In this document: positions 24,655-32,383 of the stretch, piece by piece
Position numbering within the stretch: the stretch's first letter is position 1
Layout of the letters: every line of letters starts with the position of its first letter
Origin: Geodermatophilus tzadiensis
GTDB taxonomy: Bacteria > Actinomycetota > Actinomycetes > Mycobacteriales > Geodermatophilaceae
Direction: 5' to 3'
DNA: 64,000 nucleotides
Assembly: GCF_003002915.1 (NCBI RefSeq)
Contig: NZ_PVTG01000009.1
Span: forward strand, 62,001 to 126,000
The notes under the pieces: model-generated
Databases searched by the model: none
What the model was told of the DNA's origin: nothing
What the model saw: only the letters and a program-made list of their open reading frames with translations
Translations under genes and position numbers: made by a program

Positions 24655-25149
24655 ATGAGCATCCGTCGCCAGTTCGTGCTCGACGACGTCTCCCGGGCGA
24701 TCATCGAGCAACTGCAGGAGGACGGCCGCCGTCCCTACGCGCGGATCGCCACGGCGGTCGGGCTGTCGGAGGCCGCCGTCCGGCAGCGGGTGCAGCGGCT
24801 GCTCGACGCCGGCGTCATGCAGATCGTCGGCGTCACCGACCCGCTGCAGGTGGGCTTCTCGCGGCAGGCGATGGTCGGCGTGCGCACCAGCGGCGACGCC
24901 CGCACCGCGGCCGAGCGGATCGCCGCCTTCCCCGAGGTCGACTACGTCGTCATCACCGCCGGGACGGTGGACGTGCTCGTCGAGGTGGTCTGCGAGGACG
25001 ACGACCAGCTGCTCGACGTCGTCGCGCGCATCCGCGGGGTGGAGGGCGTGGAGTCCACCGAGACCCACCTCTACCTGGGCCTGGCCAAGCAGACCTACGC
25101 GTGGGGCACCCGCGGCCCGCAGGGTCCCGCGCCCGCCGCCGGCCTCTGA
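24655..25149 (+). CDS. Lrp/AsnC family transcriptional regulator
   Basis: This is a 164-residue Lrp-type regulator. The N-terminal HTH reads LDDVSRAIIEQLQEDGRRPY, ARIATAVGLSEAAVRQRVQR, LLDAGVMQIVGVTDP, and is followed by an AsnC/RAM ligand domain (VDYVVITAGTVDVLVEVVCE) with the usual end VEGVESTETHLYLGL. The ATG at 24655 has GGGGGAGG upstream. The family binds amino acids through the RAM dimer interface. It lies 170 bp after an APC permease and convergent to a ureohydrolase, so it probably adjusts amino-acid or amine use. A long hairpin follows the gene. Confidence 0.88.
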   Translation: MSIRRQFVLDDVSRAIIEQLQEDGRRPYARIATAVGLSEAAVRQRVQRLLDAGVMQIVGVTDPLQVGFSRQAMVGVRTSGDARTAAERIAAFPEVDYVVITAGTVDVLVEVVCEDDDQLLDVVARIRGVEGVESTETHLYLGLAKQTYAWGTRGPQGPAPAAGL

Positions 25150-25180
25150 GTCGCGGGCCGGACCTCCCCCTGCGCACCGT

Positions 25181-25241
25181 CTCCTGCGCGTCGTCGTGCG
25201 CTGCCCACCGACTGTGGGCAGAGCACGACGACGCGCGGGAG
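25181..25241. terminator. Long hairpin terminator between convergent Lrp and ureohydrolase genes
   Basis: Segments GCGCGTCGTCGTGC (25186-25199) and GCACGACGACGCGC (25223-25236), and CTGCCCAC/GTGGGCAG immediately inside, form a stem of about 28 bp with one internal mismatch and a 5-nt loop. It lies 31 bp past the Lrp stop and 5 bp from the stop of the convergent ureohydrolase, so it can serve both. Confidence 0.75.
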
Positions 25242-25246
25242 GAGGA

Positions 25247-26203
25247 TCAGGCCCCGGCGCGGTTGAGCGCCAGCACCGAGAGCAGCTCGTAGCCCACGTG
25301 GGCCGCGGCGATGCCGGTGAGCTCGGCGTGGTCGTAGGGCGGGGACACCTCGACGATGTCGGCGCCCACGACGTCGAGGCCGACCAGCCCGCGCAGCGTG
25401 TTGAGCAGCTCCCGGCTGGTGAGCCCGCCTGCCTCCGGCGTGCCGGTGCCCGGGGCGTGCGCGGGGTCGAGCACGTCGATGTCGACCGACACGTACACCG
25501 GCCCGCCCGCCAGCCGCCGCGTCATCCGCTCGACGATGCTGCGCACGCCGTCGACCTCGTAGTCGTCGGAGCGGATCACCTGGAAGCCCAGGACGGCGTC
25601 GTCCTCGAGGTCCTGCTTGCTGTACAGCGGGCCGCGGATGCCCATGTGCAGCGAGCGCTCCAGGTCGATCAGCCCCTCCTCGCTGGCGCGGCGGAAGGGC
25701 GTGCCGTGCGTGTAGGGGGCGCCGAAGTAGGTGTCCCAGGTGTCGAGGTGGGCGTCGAAGTGCAGCACCGCGACCGGCCCGTGGTCGCGCGCGAGCGACC
25801 GCAGGATCGGCAGCGCGATGGTGTGGTCGCCGCCGAGGGTGAGCAGCTGGGCGCCGTCGGCCCGCAGCGCGGTCACCTCGCGGTCGATGGTCTCGATCGC
25901 CTCGCCGAGGTCGAAGGGGTTGACGCCGATGTCGCCGGCGTCGGCCACCTGCTGGGTGCCGAACGGCGTGGCGTCGAGCGCGGGGTTGTAGGGCCGCAGC
26001 AGCTTGGAGCCCGCCCGCACGTGGCCCGGGCCGAAGCGGGCGCCGGGCCGGTAGCTCACGCCGGAGTCGAAGGGCACCCCGAGGACGGCGACGTCGGCAC
26101 GGGACACCTCGTCGAGGCGCGGCAGCCGCGCGAAGGTGGCCGGGCCGGCGTAGCGCGGCACGCGGGTGGCGTCGACGGGGCCGATCGGGGTCTGCTCCTG
26201 CAC
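25247..26203 (-). CDS. speB: Ureohydrolase (agmatinase family), paralogue 1
   Basis: This 318-residue enzyme is of the arginase/agmatinase family. Manganese ligands are all present: His127 (GGDHTIA), Asp150, His152 and Asp154 (HFDAHLD), and Asp241 and Asp243 (VDIDVLDP), followed by [11 protein letters not shown], the agmatinase-like loop. It hydrolyses a guanidino compound to urea and an amine; agmatine to putrescine is the best-known case, with guanidinobutyrate or guanidinopropionate as alternatives. The GTG at 26203 has GGAGGAG upstream. It is divergent from an XRE-cupin regulator, which probably controls it through the motif at 26260-26287. Confidence 0.85.
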   Translation of the reverse strand: MQEQTPIGPVDATRVPRYAGPATFARLPRLDEVSRADVAVLGVPFDSGVSYRPGARFGPGHVRAGSKLLRPYNPALDATPFGTQQVADAGDIGVNPFDLGEAIETIDREVTALRADGAQLLTLGGDHTIALPILRSLARDHGPVAVLHFDAHLDTWDTYFGAPYTHGTPFRRASEEGLIDLERSLHMGIRGPLYSKQDLEDDAVLGFQVIRSDDYEVDGVRSIVERMTRRLAGGPVYVSVDIDVLDPAHAPGTGTPEAGGLTSRELLNTLRGLVGLDVVGADIVEVSPPYDHAELTGIAAAHVGYELLSVLALNRAGA

Positions 26204-26259
26204 GGGTGCTCCTCCGGGACGGTGCGGTGACGGGCTCCCCCGTCCGGGTCGCCGGTCAC

Positions 26260-26287
26260 TGTCAACTCGTGTTTCCCACTTGTCAAC
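26260..26287. promoter_or_regulatory. Shared GGAAAC-N4-GTTGACA element, ureohydrolase promoter side
   Basis: Read on the minus strand, 26276-26260 is GGAAACACGAGTTGACA, and a second TTGACA lies at 26287-26281. The same arrangement occurs on the plus strand at 26932-26948 upstream of the APC permease gene. The TTGACA part may be the -35 box of the ureohydrolase promoter, and the GGAAAC part a regulator site just upstream of it. The XRE-cupin protein encoded between them is the probable binder. Confidence 0.55.
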
Positions 26288-26332
26288 TCCCCGGCGCGGC
26301 GAACTAGGGTCGCGGGGGACCGGGGAGGTGCG

Positions 26333-26932
26333 GTGGAGGCAGTGCTCGACGACGGGGTGCCGCGGATCGGGGCGCGGCTCAAGGCCGTCCGGCAGGCGCG
26401 TCGGCTGACCCTGACCGACGTGGCCGACGCCAGCGGCCTGACCAAGGGGTTCCTCAGCAAGCTCGAGCGCGACCAGGCGAGTGCCTCGGTGGCCGCGCTG
26501 GTCCGCGTCTGCGCCGCGCTGGGCATCTCGCCGGGCAGCCTGTTCGAGGCCGCGCCCAGCGGGGAGGTCGTGCGGGCGGGCAGCTACCCGCCGATCTCCT
26601 TCGGCGGCCAGGGGCTGACCGAGTACCTCCTCACGCCCTCCGGTGAGCGGCGGCTGCAGGCGCTGCTCTCCGAGGTGGCGCCGGGCGGCGGCAGCGGCGC
26701 GGAGACCTACGCGCTGCCGGCCGAGGTGGAGTTCGTCTTCGTCCTCGAGGGCGACCTCGAGGTGACCGTCGCCGGCGAGGTCACCGCGCTGGGGACCGGG
26801 GACGCGTTCACCTTCTCGCCGGGTGCCGAGCACGGCTTCCGCTCGCTGCGCCCCGACGGTCCCACCCGCGTGCTGTGGGTGTTCGCCCCCGCGCTCTCCG
26901 AGGGGCGGGCGGGCGCGTCGCCGACGGTCTAG
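26333..26932 (+). CDS. XRE family regulator with C-terminal cupin (PuuR-like)
   Basis: This is a 199-residue regulator with an N-terminal lambda-repressor HTH ([20 protein letters not shown], then [19 protein letters not shown]) and a C-terminal cupin domain containing [19 protein letters not shown] and SPGAEHGF. This architecture is that of PuuR and related regulators that sense small polyamines or amino acids in the cupin. The GTG at 26333 follows GGGAGG. It is divergent from a ureohydrolase and upstream of an APC permease, amidase and lysine monooxygenase, with a shared motif at both promoters. It is a good candidate for the pathway-specific repressor. Confidence 0.87.
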   Translation: MEAVLDDGVPRIGARLKAVRQARRLTLTDVADASGLTKGFLSKLERDQASASVAALVRVCAALGISPGSLFEAAPSGEVVRAGSYPPISFGGQGLTEYLLTPSGERRLQALLSEVAPGGGSGAETYALPAEVEFVFVLEGDLEVTVAGEVTALGTGDAFTFSPGAEHGFRSLRPDGPTRVLWVFAPALSEGRAGASPTV

Positions 26933-26948
26933 GAAACCGTGGTTGACA
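26932..26948 (+). promoter_or_regulatory. Shared GGAAAC-N4-GTTGACA element upstream of APC permease/dav operon
   Basis: GGAAACCGTGGTTGACA sits just after the XRE-cupin stop. TTGACA (26943-26948) is a consensus -35 box with a possible GATGCT -10 after 17 bp. The 17-bp element matches the inverse of 26260-26276 at 13 positions, including both blocks. It is a likely regulator site covering the promoter of the permease-davA-davB operon. Confidence 0.55.
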
Positions 26949-27048
26949 TCTGGGCAACCGGTGGTGATGCTCCCTGCGACCCACGCCACAGGAGTCCGTC
27001 GGAGGACCCTGGGTGGACGACGCCGGACACGGCCGCAGAGGAGCGCAC

Positions 27049-28494
27049 GTGCACACCACCAGGAGCGGGCCGGGCACCGTGGCCCGGACCCGCCGCAGCC
27101 AGCTGTTCCGGCTCAAGCCGGTCGACGCCATCGTCGCCCAGCACGAGGAGGACGGCGGGCACGGGCTGCGCCGGTCGATGAGCCTGTGGCAGCTCACCGC
27201 GCTGAGCATCGGCGCCACGCTGGGCACCGGCATCTTCGTCATCCTCGGCGAGGCGGTGCCGCTGGCCGGCCCGGCCGTCGTCCTCGGCTTCGTGCTCGCC
27301 GCGGTGACCGCGCTGTTCTCCGCGCTGTCCTACGCCGAGCTGGCCGGCAGCATCCCGGTCTCGGGCTCCTCGTACTCCTACACCTACGCCACCATGGGCG
27401 AGCTCGTCGCCTGGGTCTGCGGCTGGTGCCTGATGCTCGAGTACGGCGTCTCGGTGGCCGCGGTCGCCGTCGGCTGGGGCGCCTACATCGACGACCTCGC
27501 CTCGAACACCGTCGGCGCGGTGCTGCCCGCCGCGCTGTCGGCGCCGCCCGGCGACGGCGGGGTCGTCAACATCCCGGCGATCGTCGTCGTGCTGCTCGCG
27601 ATGGCGCTGCTGCTGCGGGGCACCAGCGAGAGCGCCCGCGTCAACGCCGCGATGGTCGTGCTCAAGGTCGGTGTCCTGCTGTTCTTCTGCGCGGTCGCCT
27701 TCACCGCCTTCCGCGCCGGCAACCTCGCGCCGTTCGTGCCGATGGGCCTCGCCGGCGTGACCGCCGCGGCCTCGCAGGCCTTCTTCTCCTACATCGGCTT
27801 CGACGCCGCCTCCACCGCCGGTGACGAGGCCCGCGACGCCCGCCGCGACCTGCCGCGCGCCATCATGCTGTCGCTGCTCGTGGTCACCGTCGTCTACTGC
27901 CTGGTGGCGCTGTCGGCCGTCGGCGCGGTGCCGTGGCAGCAGATCAGCGGCTCGGACGCGGCGCTCGCCGACGTGCTGAGCCTGGCCACCGGCCAGACCT
28001 GGACGGCGGTGCTGCTCTCGATCGGCGCGGTCGTCGCCATCGCCAGCGTGGTGCTCACCGTGCTCTACGGGCAGACCCGCATCCTCTACGCGATGTCGCG
28101 TGACGGCCTGGTCCCGCCGGTGTTCTCGAAGGTCAGCGCCCGCCGGCGGATCCCGGTGGCGAACACCGTCATCGTCAGCGTGCTCATCGCGCTGCTGGCC
28201 GGGCTGGTCCCGCTGGGCGAGCTGGCCAACGCCACCAGCATCGGCACGCTGTTCGCCTTCGCGCTGGTGAACGTGGGCGTCGTCATCCTGCGCCGCACCC
28301 GCCCCGACCTGCCGCGCACCTTCCGCACGCCGCTCTACCCGGTCACACCCGTGCTGGGCGTGCTGTTCTGCGTCCTGCTCATGTTCGGCCTCGGCGCCTC
28401 GACCTGGGTGGTCTTCGTCGGCTGGATGCTGCTCGGCCTGGCCGTCTACCTCGGCTACGGGTACCGCCGCTCGGCCCTGCGCACGGGCGCCTGA
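27049..28494 (+). CDS. APC permease, cationic amino acid transporter type
   Basis: This 481-residue permease has the features of the cationic amino acid transporter (CAT/YfnA) branch of APC: a cytoplasmic N-terminus ending [20 protein letters not shown], then [19 protein letters not shown] with the glycine-rich first helix, and [20 protein letters not shown]. The motif [20 protein letters not shown] follows in helix 8. The GTG at 27049 has GAGGAG upstream. It lies 2 nt before the amidase gene and forms an operon with davA and davB. Lysine import would fit this position, and that is consistent with the CAT family. Confidence 0.88.
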   Translation: MHTTRSGPGTVARTRRSQLFRLKPVDAIVAQHEEDGGHGLRRSMSLWQLTALSIGATLGTGIFVILGEAVPLAGPAVVLGFVLAAVTALFSALSYAELAGSIPVSGSSYSYTYATMGELVAWVCGWCLMLEYGVSVAAVAVGWGAYIDDLASNTVGAVLPAALSAPPGDGGVVNIPAIVVVLLAMALLLRGTSESARVNAAMVVLKVGVLLFFCAVAFTAFRAGNLAPFVPMGLAGVTAAASQAFFSYIGFDAASTAGDEARDARRDLPRAIMLSLLVVTVVYCLVALSAVGAVPWQQISGSDAALADVLSLATGQTWTAVLLSIGAVVAIASVVLTVLYGQTRILYAMSRDGLVPPVFSKVSARRRIPVANTVIVSVLIALLAGLVPLGELANATSIGTLFAFALVNVGVVILRRTRPDLPRTFRTPLYPVTPVLGVLFCVLLMFGLGASTWVVFVGWMLLGLAVYLGYGYRRSALRTGA

Positions 28495-28496
28495 CC

Positions 28497-29294
28497 GTGC
28501 GGATCGCGCTGCTGCAGGGCCCGGCGCACACGCCGGACCCGGAGGCCGGGCTGGCGGCGGTCGCCGACGCCGCCGCCCGCGCGGCCGCGGCCGGCGCCCG
28601 GCTGCTGGTCACCCCGGAGATGTCGCTGACCGGCTACGCCATCGGCGCCGACCGGGTGGCCGCGCTGGCCGAGCCGGTGCCCGGCCCGCTCACCGACCGG
28701 GTGGCCGCGATCGCCGCCGAGCACGGGCTGGCCGTCGCCGTCGGGCTGCCGGTGCGCACCGCGGGCGGGGTGGCCAACACCGTCGCCGTCCTGGAGCGCG
28801 ACGGCAGCCTGCTGGCCACCTACGCCAAGGCGCACCTCTACGGCGACGTCGACCGTGACGCGTTCGTGCCCGGCGACGTCGGCGTGGTGCAGTTCCGGCT
28901 CGACGACCTCACCGTCGGCCTGCTCGTCTGCTACGACGTCGAGTTCCCCGAGGCGGTGCGCGCCCACGCGGTGGCCGGCACCGAGCTGCTCGTCGTCCCC
29001 ACCGGGCTGATGGACCCCTACGGCCACGTCGGCACGGTGCTGGTGCCCGCCCGCGCCTACGAGAGCCAGGTGTACGTCGCCTACGCCAACCGCACCGGCA
29101 CCGAGGGCGAGTTCGTCTACTGCGGCGCCAGCTGCGTCATCTCGCCCGAGGGCACCGAGCTCGCCCGCGCCGGCCGCGGCGAGGAGCTGCTGCTGGCCGA
29201 CGTCGACCCCGCCGTCCTGGCCGCGTCCCGCCGGCTCAACACCCACCTGACCGACCGCCGTCCCGAGCTCTACCCCACGGAGACCCGCGCATGA
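28497..29294 (+). CDS. davA: 5-aminopentanamidase (carbon-nitrogen hydrolase)
   Basis: This 265-residue protein is a nitrilase-superfamily amidase with the Glu-Lys-Cys triad: Glu41 (TPEMSLTGY), Lys111 (YAKAHLYGD) and Cys145 (VCYDVEFPE). Length and order match DavA of the Pseudomonas lysine pathway, which hydrolyses 5-aminopentanamide to 5-aminovalerate and ammonia. The reading is supported by the coupled downstream gene, a clear lysine 2-monooxygenase, with a 4-nt overlap. Without that neighbour the family would only allow 'amidase'. The permease gene lies 2 nt upstream. Confidence 0.85.
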   Translation: MRIALLQGPAHTPDPEAGLAAVADAAARAAAAGARLLVTPEMSLTGYAIGADRVAALAEPVPGPLTDRVAAIAAEHGLAVAVGLPVRTAGGVANTVAVLERDGSLLATYAKAHLYGDVDRDAFVPGDVGVVQFRLDDLTVGLLVCYDVEFPEAVRAHAVAGTELLVVPTGLMDPYGHVGTVLVPARAYESQVYVAYANRTGTEGEFVYCGASCVISPEGTELARAGRGEELLLADVDPAVLAASRRLNTHLTDRRPELYPTETRA

Positions 29295-30991
29295 CCTCCG
29301 CCATCCCCGTCAACGCCCACGAGCCGGGCGAGGAGCGCCCCGCCCGGCCGCTGACGATGTTCGGCCCGGACTTCCCCTTCGCCTACGACGACTGGCTGGC
29401 CCACCCCGCCGGGCTCGGCGAGGTGCCCGCGGGCGAGCACGGCACCGAGGTCGCCGTCGTCGGCGGCGGCCTCTCGGGCATCGTGACCGCCTACGAGCTG
29501 ATGCGGCTGGGTCTCAGGCCGGTCGTGTACGAGGCCCACGAGATCGGCGGCCGGCTGCGCTCCACGCCGTTCGAGGGGCACCCCGGCGTGGTCGCCGAGA
29601 TGGGCGCGATGCGCTTCCCGCCGTCGTCGACGTCCCTGTTCTCCTACGTGCGGCAGCTGGGCCTGCGGACGACGCGCTTCCCCAACCCGCTCGACGTGTC
29701 GACCCCGAGCACGGTGGTCGACCTCAAGGGCGAGACCCACTACGCGCAGTCCCTCGACGACCTGCCGCCGCTCTACCGCGAGGTGGCCGACGCCTGGCAC
29801 GAGACGTTGGTCGACCGGGTGCGGCTCGAGGACATGCAGGCGGCGATCCGCGACCGCGACGTCAAGACGATCAAGGCGATCTGGGACGAGCTGGTCGAGC
29901 GGCTCGACGACACGACCTTCTACGGGTTCCTCGCCGCGTCGCCGGCGTTCCGCTCCTTCCGGCACCGCGAGGTGTTCGGCCAGGTCGGGTTCGGCACCGG
30001 CGGGTGGGACACCGACTACCCGAACTCGATGCTGGAGATCCTGCGGGTGGTCTACACCGCGGCCGACGACGACCACCTGTCGATCGTGGGCGGCAGCCAG
30101 CAGATCCCGGTGGGGCTGTGGCGGCGCGAGGTCGAGGCGCCGGTGCACTGGCCGGCCGGCACCAGCCTGGCCTCGCTGCACGCGGGCGGGCAGCCGCTGC
30201 CCGGGGTGACCCGGCTGCACCGGACCGCGCCCAACTGCTTGACCGTCACCGACGCCGCCGGCGGGATCCGCACGTTCCGGGCCGCGGTGTTCACCGCGCA
30301 GAGCTGGAACCTGCTGTCCCGGATCGCCTGCGACGAGAGCCTGTTCCCGATCGACCACTGGACGGCGATCGAGCGCACCCACTACATGGGCTCGACGAAG
30401 CTGTTCTGCCTGGTCGACCGGCCGTTCTGGAAGGACGTCGACCCCCGGACCGGCCGGCACCGGATGAGCATGACGCTGTCGGACCGGATGACCCGCGGCA
30501 CGTACCTGCTCGACCAGGGCGAGGGCCGGCCCGGGCTGATCTGCCTGAGCTACACCTGGGCCGACGACTCGCTCAAGTGGCTGCCGCTGTCGGCCACCGA
30601 GCGGATGGAGGTCATGCTCGCGTCGCTGCGCGAGATCTACCCCGACGTCGACCTGCGCCGGCACGTCATCGCCTCGCCGGTGACCGTGTCGTGGGAGTCC
30701 GAGCGCGACTTCATGGGCGCGTTCAAGGCCAACCTGCCCGGCCACTACCGCTACCAGCGCCGGCTGTTCACCCACTTCCAGCAGGACGAGCTGCCCGAGC
30801 AGTACCGGGGCCTGTTCCTCGCCGGGGACGACATCTCCTGGACCGCCGGCTGGGCCGAGGGTGCGGTGCAGACGGCGCTCAACGCGGTGTGGGGCGTGGT
30901 GCACCACCTCGGCGGGCGCAGCCACCCGGACAACCCGGGCCCCGGCGACCTGTTCGACGAGCTCGCCCCGGTGCGGCTGCCCGAGGACTGA
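29291..30991 (+). CDS. davB: L-lysine 2-monooxygenase (flavin amine oxidase family)
   Basis: This is a 566-residue FAD monooxygenase. The FAD motif VAVVGGGLSGIVTAYEL is at residues 54-70. Segments TMFGPDFPFAYDDWL, FGQVGFGTGGWDTDYPNSM, RPFWKDVDP and the C-terminal GDDISWTAGWAEGAVQT are as I recall them in Pseudomonas DavB. The enzyme decarboxylates L-lysine oxidatively to 5-aminopentanamide, CO2 and water. It is coupled to davA, with a permease upstream, so the operon takes lysine to 5-aminovalerate, for which gabT at 17141-18496 is a candidate next enzyme. A tryptophan-type monooxygenase is less likely given the motifs. Confidence 0.88.
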   Translation: MTSAIPVNAHEPGEERPARPLTMFGPDFPFAYDDWLAHPAGLGEVPAGEHGTEVAVVGGGLSGIVTAYELMRLGLRPVVYEAHEIGGRLRSTPFEGHPGVVAEMGAMRFPPSSTSLFSYVRQLGLRTTRFPNPLDVSTPSTVVDLKGETHYAQSLDDLPPLYREVADAWHETLVDRVRLEDMQAAIRDRDVKTIKAIWDELVERLDDTTFYGFLAASPAFRSFRHREVFGQVGFGTGGWDTDYPNSMLEILRVVYTAADDDHLSIVGGSQQIPVGLWRREVEAPVHWPAGTSLASLHAGGQPLPGVTRLHRTAPNCLTVTDAAGGIRTFRAAVFTAQSWNLLSRIACDESLFPIDHWTAIERTHYMGSTKLFCLVDRPFWKDVDPRTGRHRMSMTLSDRMTRGTYLLDQGEGRPGLICLSYTWADDSLKWLPLSATERMEVMLASLREIYPDVDLRRHVIASPVTVSWESERDFMGAFKANLPGHYRYQRRLFTHFQQDELPEQYRGLFLAGDDISWTAGWAEGAVQTALNAVWGVVHHLGGRSHPDNPGPGDLFDELAPVRLPED

Positions 30992-31002
30992 GCGGCGGGC
31001 CG

Positions 31003-31059
31003 CGAACACACGCTGAGCGCCCGCTCCGCCGTCCGGAGGGGGCGCTCGGCGCGTGTTCG
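31003..31059. terminator. Hairpin terminator after davB
   Basis: A stem of about 26 bp with two mismatches and one G-T wobble spans 31003-31028 and 31034-31059, starting 11 bp after the davB stop. Its middle (GAGCGCCC / GGGCGCTC) is the same core as the hairpin at 5910-5942. It would insulate the following toxin-antitoxin-like pair from the catabolic operon. Confidence 0.75.
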
Positions 31060-31086
31060 TCCCGGCCGGGACGGAGGGAGCGCCCG

Positions 31087-31296
31087 CTGTCCGACGATGC
31101 CCGACTCCGCCGGTCGCTCCGGGCAGCGGCTCCCACCGCGGACCGATGGCGACGACGGGCACCGGTGCGGGAGGAGGCGGTGCTGGCACGGCTCCCGTGT
31201 GAGCTCCGGGGACTGGCGGCGGCAGTGCCCGCCTCGCGGTCCCTGGTCGACGAGCTGCTGGCCGAGCGCCGCGCAGCTGCCGCATCCGGCGAGTGA
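31087..31296 (+). CDS. Putative VapB-like antitoxin
   Basis: This is a predicted 69-residue protein rich in Arg, Ala and Glu with helical segments ([20 protein letters not shown] and [20 protein letters not shown]). It ends in a GTGA overlap with the downstream PIN-domain gene, the usual VapB-VapC layout. The C-terminal amphipathic helix is typical of toxin-binding antitoxin tails. No ATG, GTG or TTG gives a full-length product; the best start is a CTG at 31087 preceded by GGAGGGAG at 6 nt. A GTG at 31165 would leave only 43 residues. DNA-binding family is not recognised. Confidence 0.55.
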   Translation: MSDDARLRRSLRAAAPTADRWRRRAPVREEAVLARLPCELRGLAAAVPASRSLVDELLAERRAAAASGE

Positions 31297-31679
31297 CGGT
31301 CCTCGACGCCTCGGCGGTCCTCGCCCTGCTCCACGACGAGCCCGGCGCCGACCTGGTCATCACGGCCCTGGCCGGATCCGTGCTCGGGACGGCGAACCTC
31401 GCCGAGGTGGTCGGCAAGCTGGTCGATGCCGACGTCGGCGCCGATCCAGCGCGCCTCCGTCAGCTGCTGGCCGCCGCAGGTGTGCGGGTCGAGCCGGTCA
31501 CCGAGGCCGATGCCGAACTGGCCGGTGCGCTGCGCGCGCTGCCGGGTGGACGTTCGCTGTCACTGGGCGACCGGTGCTGCCTGGCCCTCACCGTGCGGAG
31601 CGACCCGCCCGAGGTGCTCACGGCTGATCCGGCGTGGTCCGATCTGGACCTGCCGATCCGCGTCCGGCTGATCCGCTAG
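31293..31679 (+). CDS. vapC: PIN domain ribonuclease (VapC-type toxin)
   Basis: This is a 128-residue PIN domain protein. Acidic residues expected for Mg binding are present: Asp5 in [19 protein letters not shown], Glu39 in [11 protein letters not shown], and Asp91 in [11 protein letters not shown], plus a further Asp in [10 protein letters not shown]. Members cleave RNA and stall translation; the upstream coupled gene should be the antitoxin. It starts with GTG 31293 in a 4-nt overlap and its stop overlaps that of the convergent membrane-protein gene. Stray chromosomal VapBC pairs are common in actinobacteria. Confidence 0.85.
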   Translation: MTVLDASAVLALLHDEPGADLVITALAGSVLGTANLAEVVGKLVDADVGADPARLRQLLAAAGVRVEPVTEADAELAGALRALPGGRSLSLGDRCCLALTVRSDPPEVLTADPAWSDLDLPIRVRLIR

Positions 31680-32383
31680 GGACGACGCAGGACCGGGCTC
31701 ACGGCGCCGAGCCCGCGGACGGCGGCCAGCAGCAGCGCGACCACCGCCAGCAGGCCCGCGACCGGCCCGGCCCAGGCGGCCAGGCCGGTCGCGGCGGAGT
31801 GCACGTGACCGCCGGCGACCGGCGGGTGGGCGAGCAGCATCGCCGTCGTCAGCACGACGTGCGCCGCCCACGCCGCCCGGCCCGGCCGCCGCCACAGGTG
31901 CACCGCGCACACCAGGCAGGCCGCCGACAGCAGCGCCGTCCCGGCGTGCGGTGCGGCGAGGAGGGCCAGGCCGTGCACCGCGGCGCAGCCCGCCGCGGCC
32001 CCCGCTGCGCTGTGCGCGAGGAACCGCGGCAGGGCCGCCGCACCGAGCGGCAGCAGGACGTCCGGCCCCGCTGCGGGGGCCCGCCGCGAGCCCGCGAGCG
32101 GTGGGAGGCCGGGAGTGCTTGTCCGCGGCCCCGCTGCAGGGTCCCGCCGCGAGCCTGCGAGCGGTGGGGGGCCGGGAGTGCTTGTCCGCGGCCCCGCTGC
32201 AGGGTCCCGCCGCGAGCCTGCGAGCGGTGGGGGGCCGGGAGTGCTTGTCCGCGGCCCCGCTGCAGGGTCCCGCCGCGAGCCTGCGAGCGGTGGGGGGCCG
32301 GGAGTGCTTGTCCGCGGCCCCGCTGCAGGGTCCCGCCGCGAGCCTGCGAGCGGTGGGGGGCAGCGGGGTCCTTCTAGTGGCAC
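31676..32383 (-). CDS. Hypothetical membrane protein with repeat-encoded N-terminus
   Basis: The C-terminal 110-125 residues form about four membrane helices ([75 protein letters not shown]). Upstream, the frame runs through the 63-bp array as five copies of a 21-residue Pro/Arg unit ([19 protein letters not shown]). The only long start is GTG at 32383, overlapping the copper amine oxidase stop by 10 nt; GTG at 31978 would cut helix 1. Since the array period is a multiple of three, frame conservation does not prove translation. Function unknown; the start is uncertain. Confidence 0.45.
   Translation of the reverse strand: MPLEGPRCPPPLAGSRRDPAAGPRTSTPGPPPLAGSRRDPAAGPRTSTPGPPPLAGSRRDPAAGPRTSTPGPPPLAGSRRDPAAGPRTSTPGLPPLAGSRRAPAAGPDVLLPLGAAALPRFLAHSAAGAAAGCAAVHGLALLAAPHAGTALLSAACLVCAVHLWRRPGRAAWAAHVVLTTAMLLAHPPVAGGHVHSAATGLAAWAGPVAGLLAVVALLLAAVRGLGAVSPVLRRP
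32055..32369. repeat. 63-bp tandem repeat array, four near-identical units and one degenerate unit
   Basis: Units begin at 32118, 32181, 32244 and 32307 (CTTGTCCGCGGCCCCGCTGC marks each) with an exact 63-bp period and almost no differences. A diverged partial unit lies at about 32055-32117, and the last unit ends in CGGTGGGGGGCAGC. The array lies between the copper amine oxidase stop and a membrane-protein core. Each unit contains CCGCGGCCCCGCTGCAGGG and a GCGAGCCTGCGAGC segment. No unique spacers occur. Confidence 0.9.

Noticed and set aside
28497-30991. Indole-3-acetamide pathway (tryptophan monooxygenase and amide hydrolase) as the identity of the two genes
   Set aside because: The flavoprotein has the DavB-like N-terminus TMFGPDFPFAYDDWL and full-length DavB motifs, and the amidase is nitrilase-type, not the amidase-signature family of IaaH.
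32055-32369. The 63-bp array as a CRISPR array or transposon end
   Set aside because: The whole 63 bp is conserved with no variable spacer, and there is no transposase or target-site duplication.
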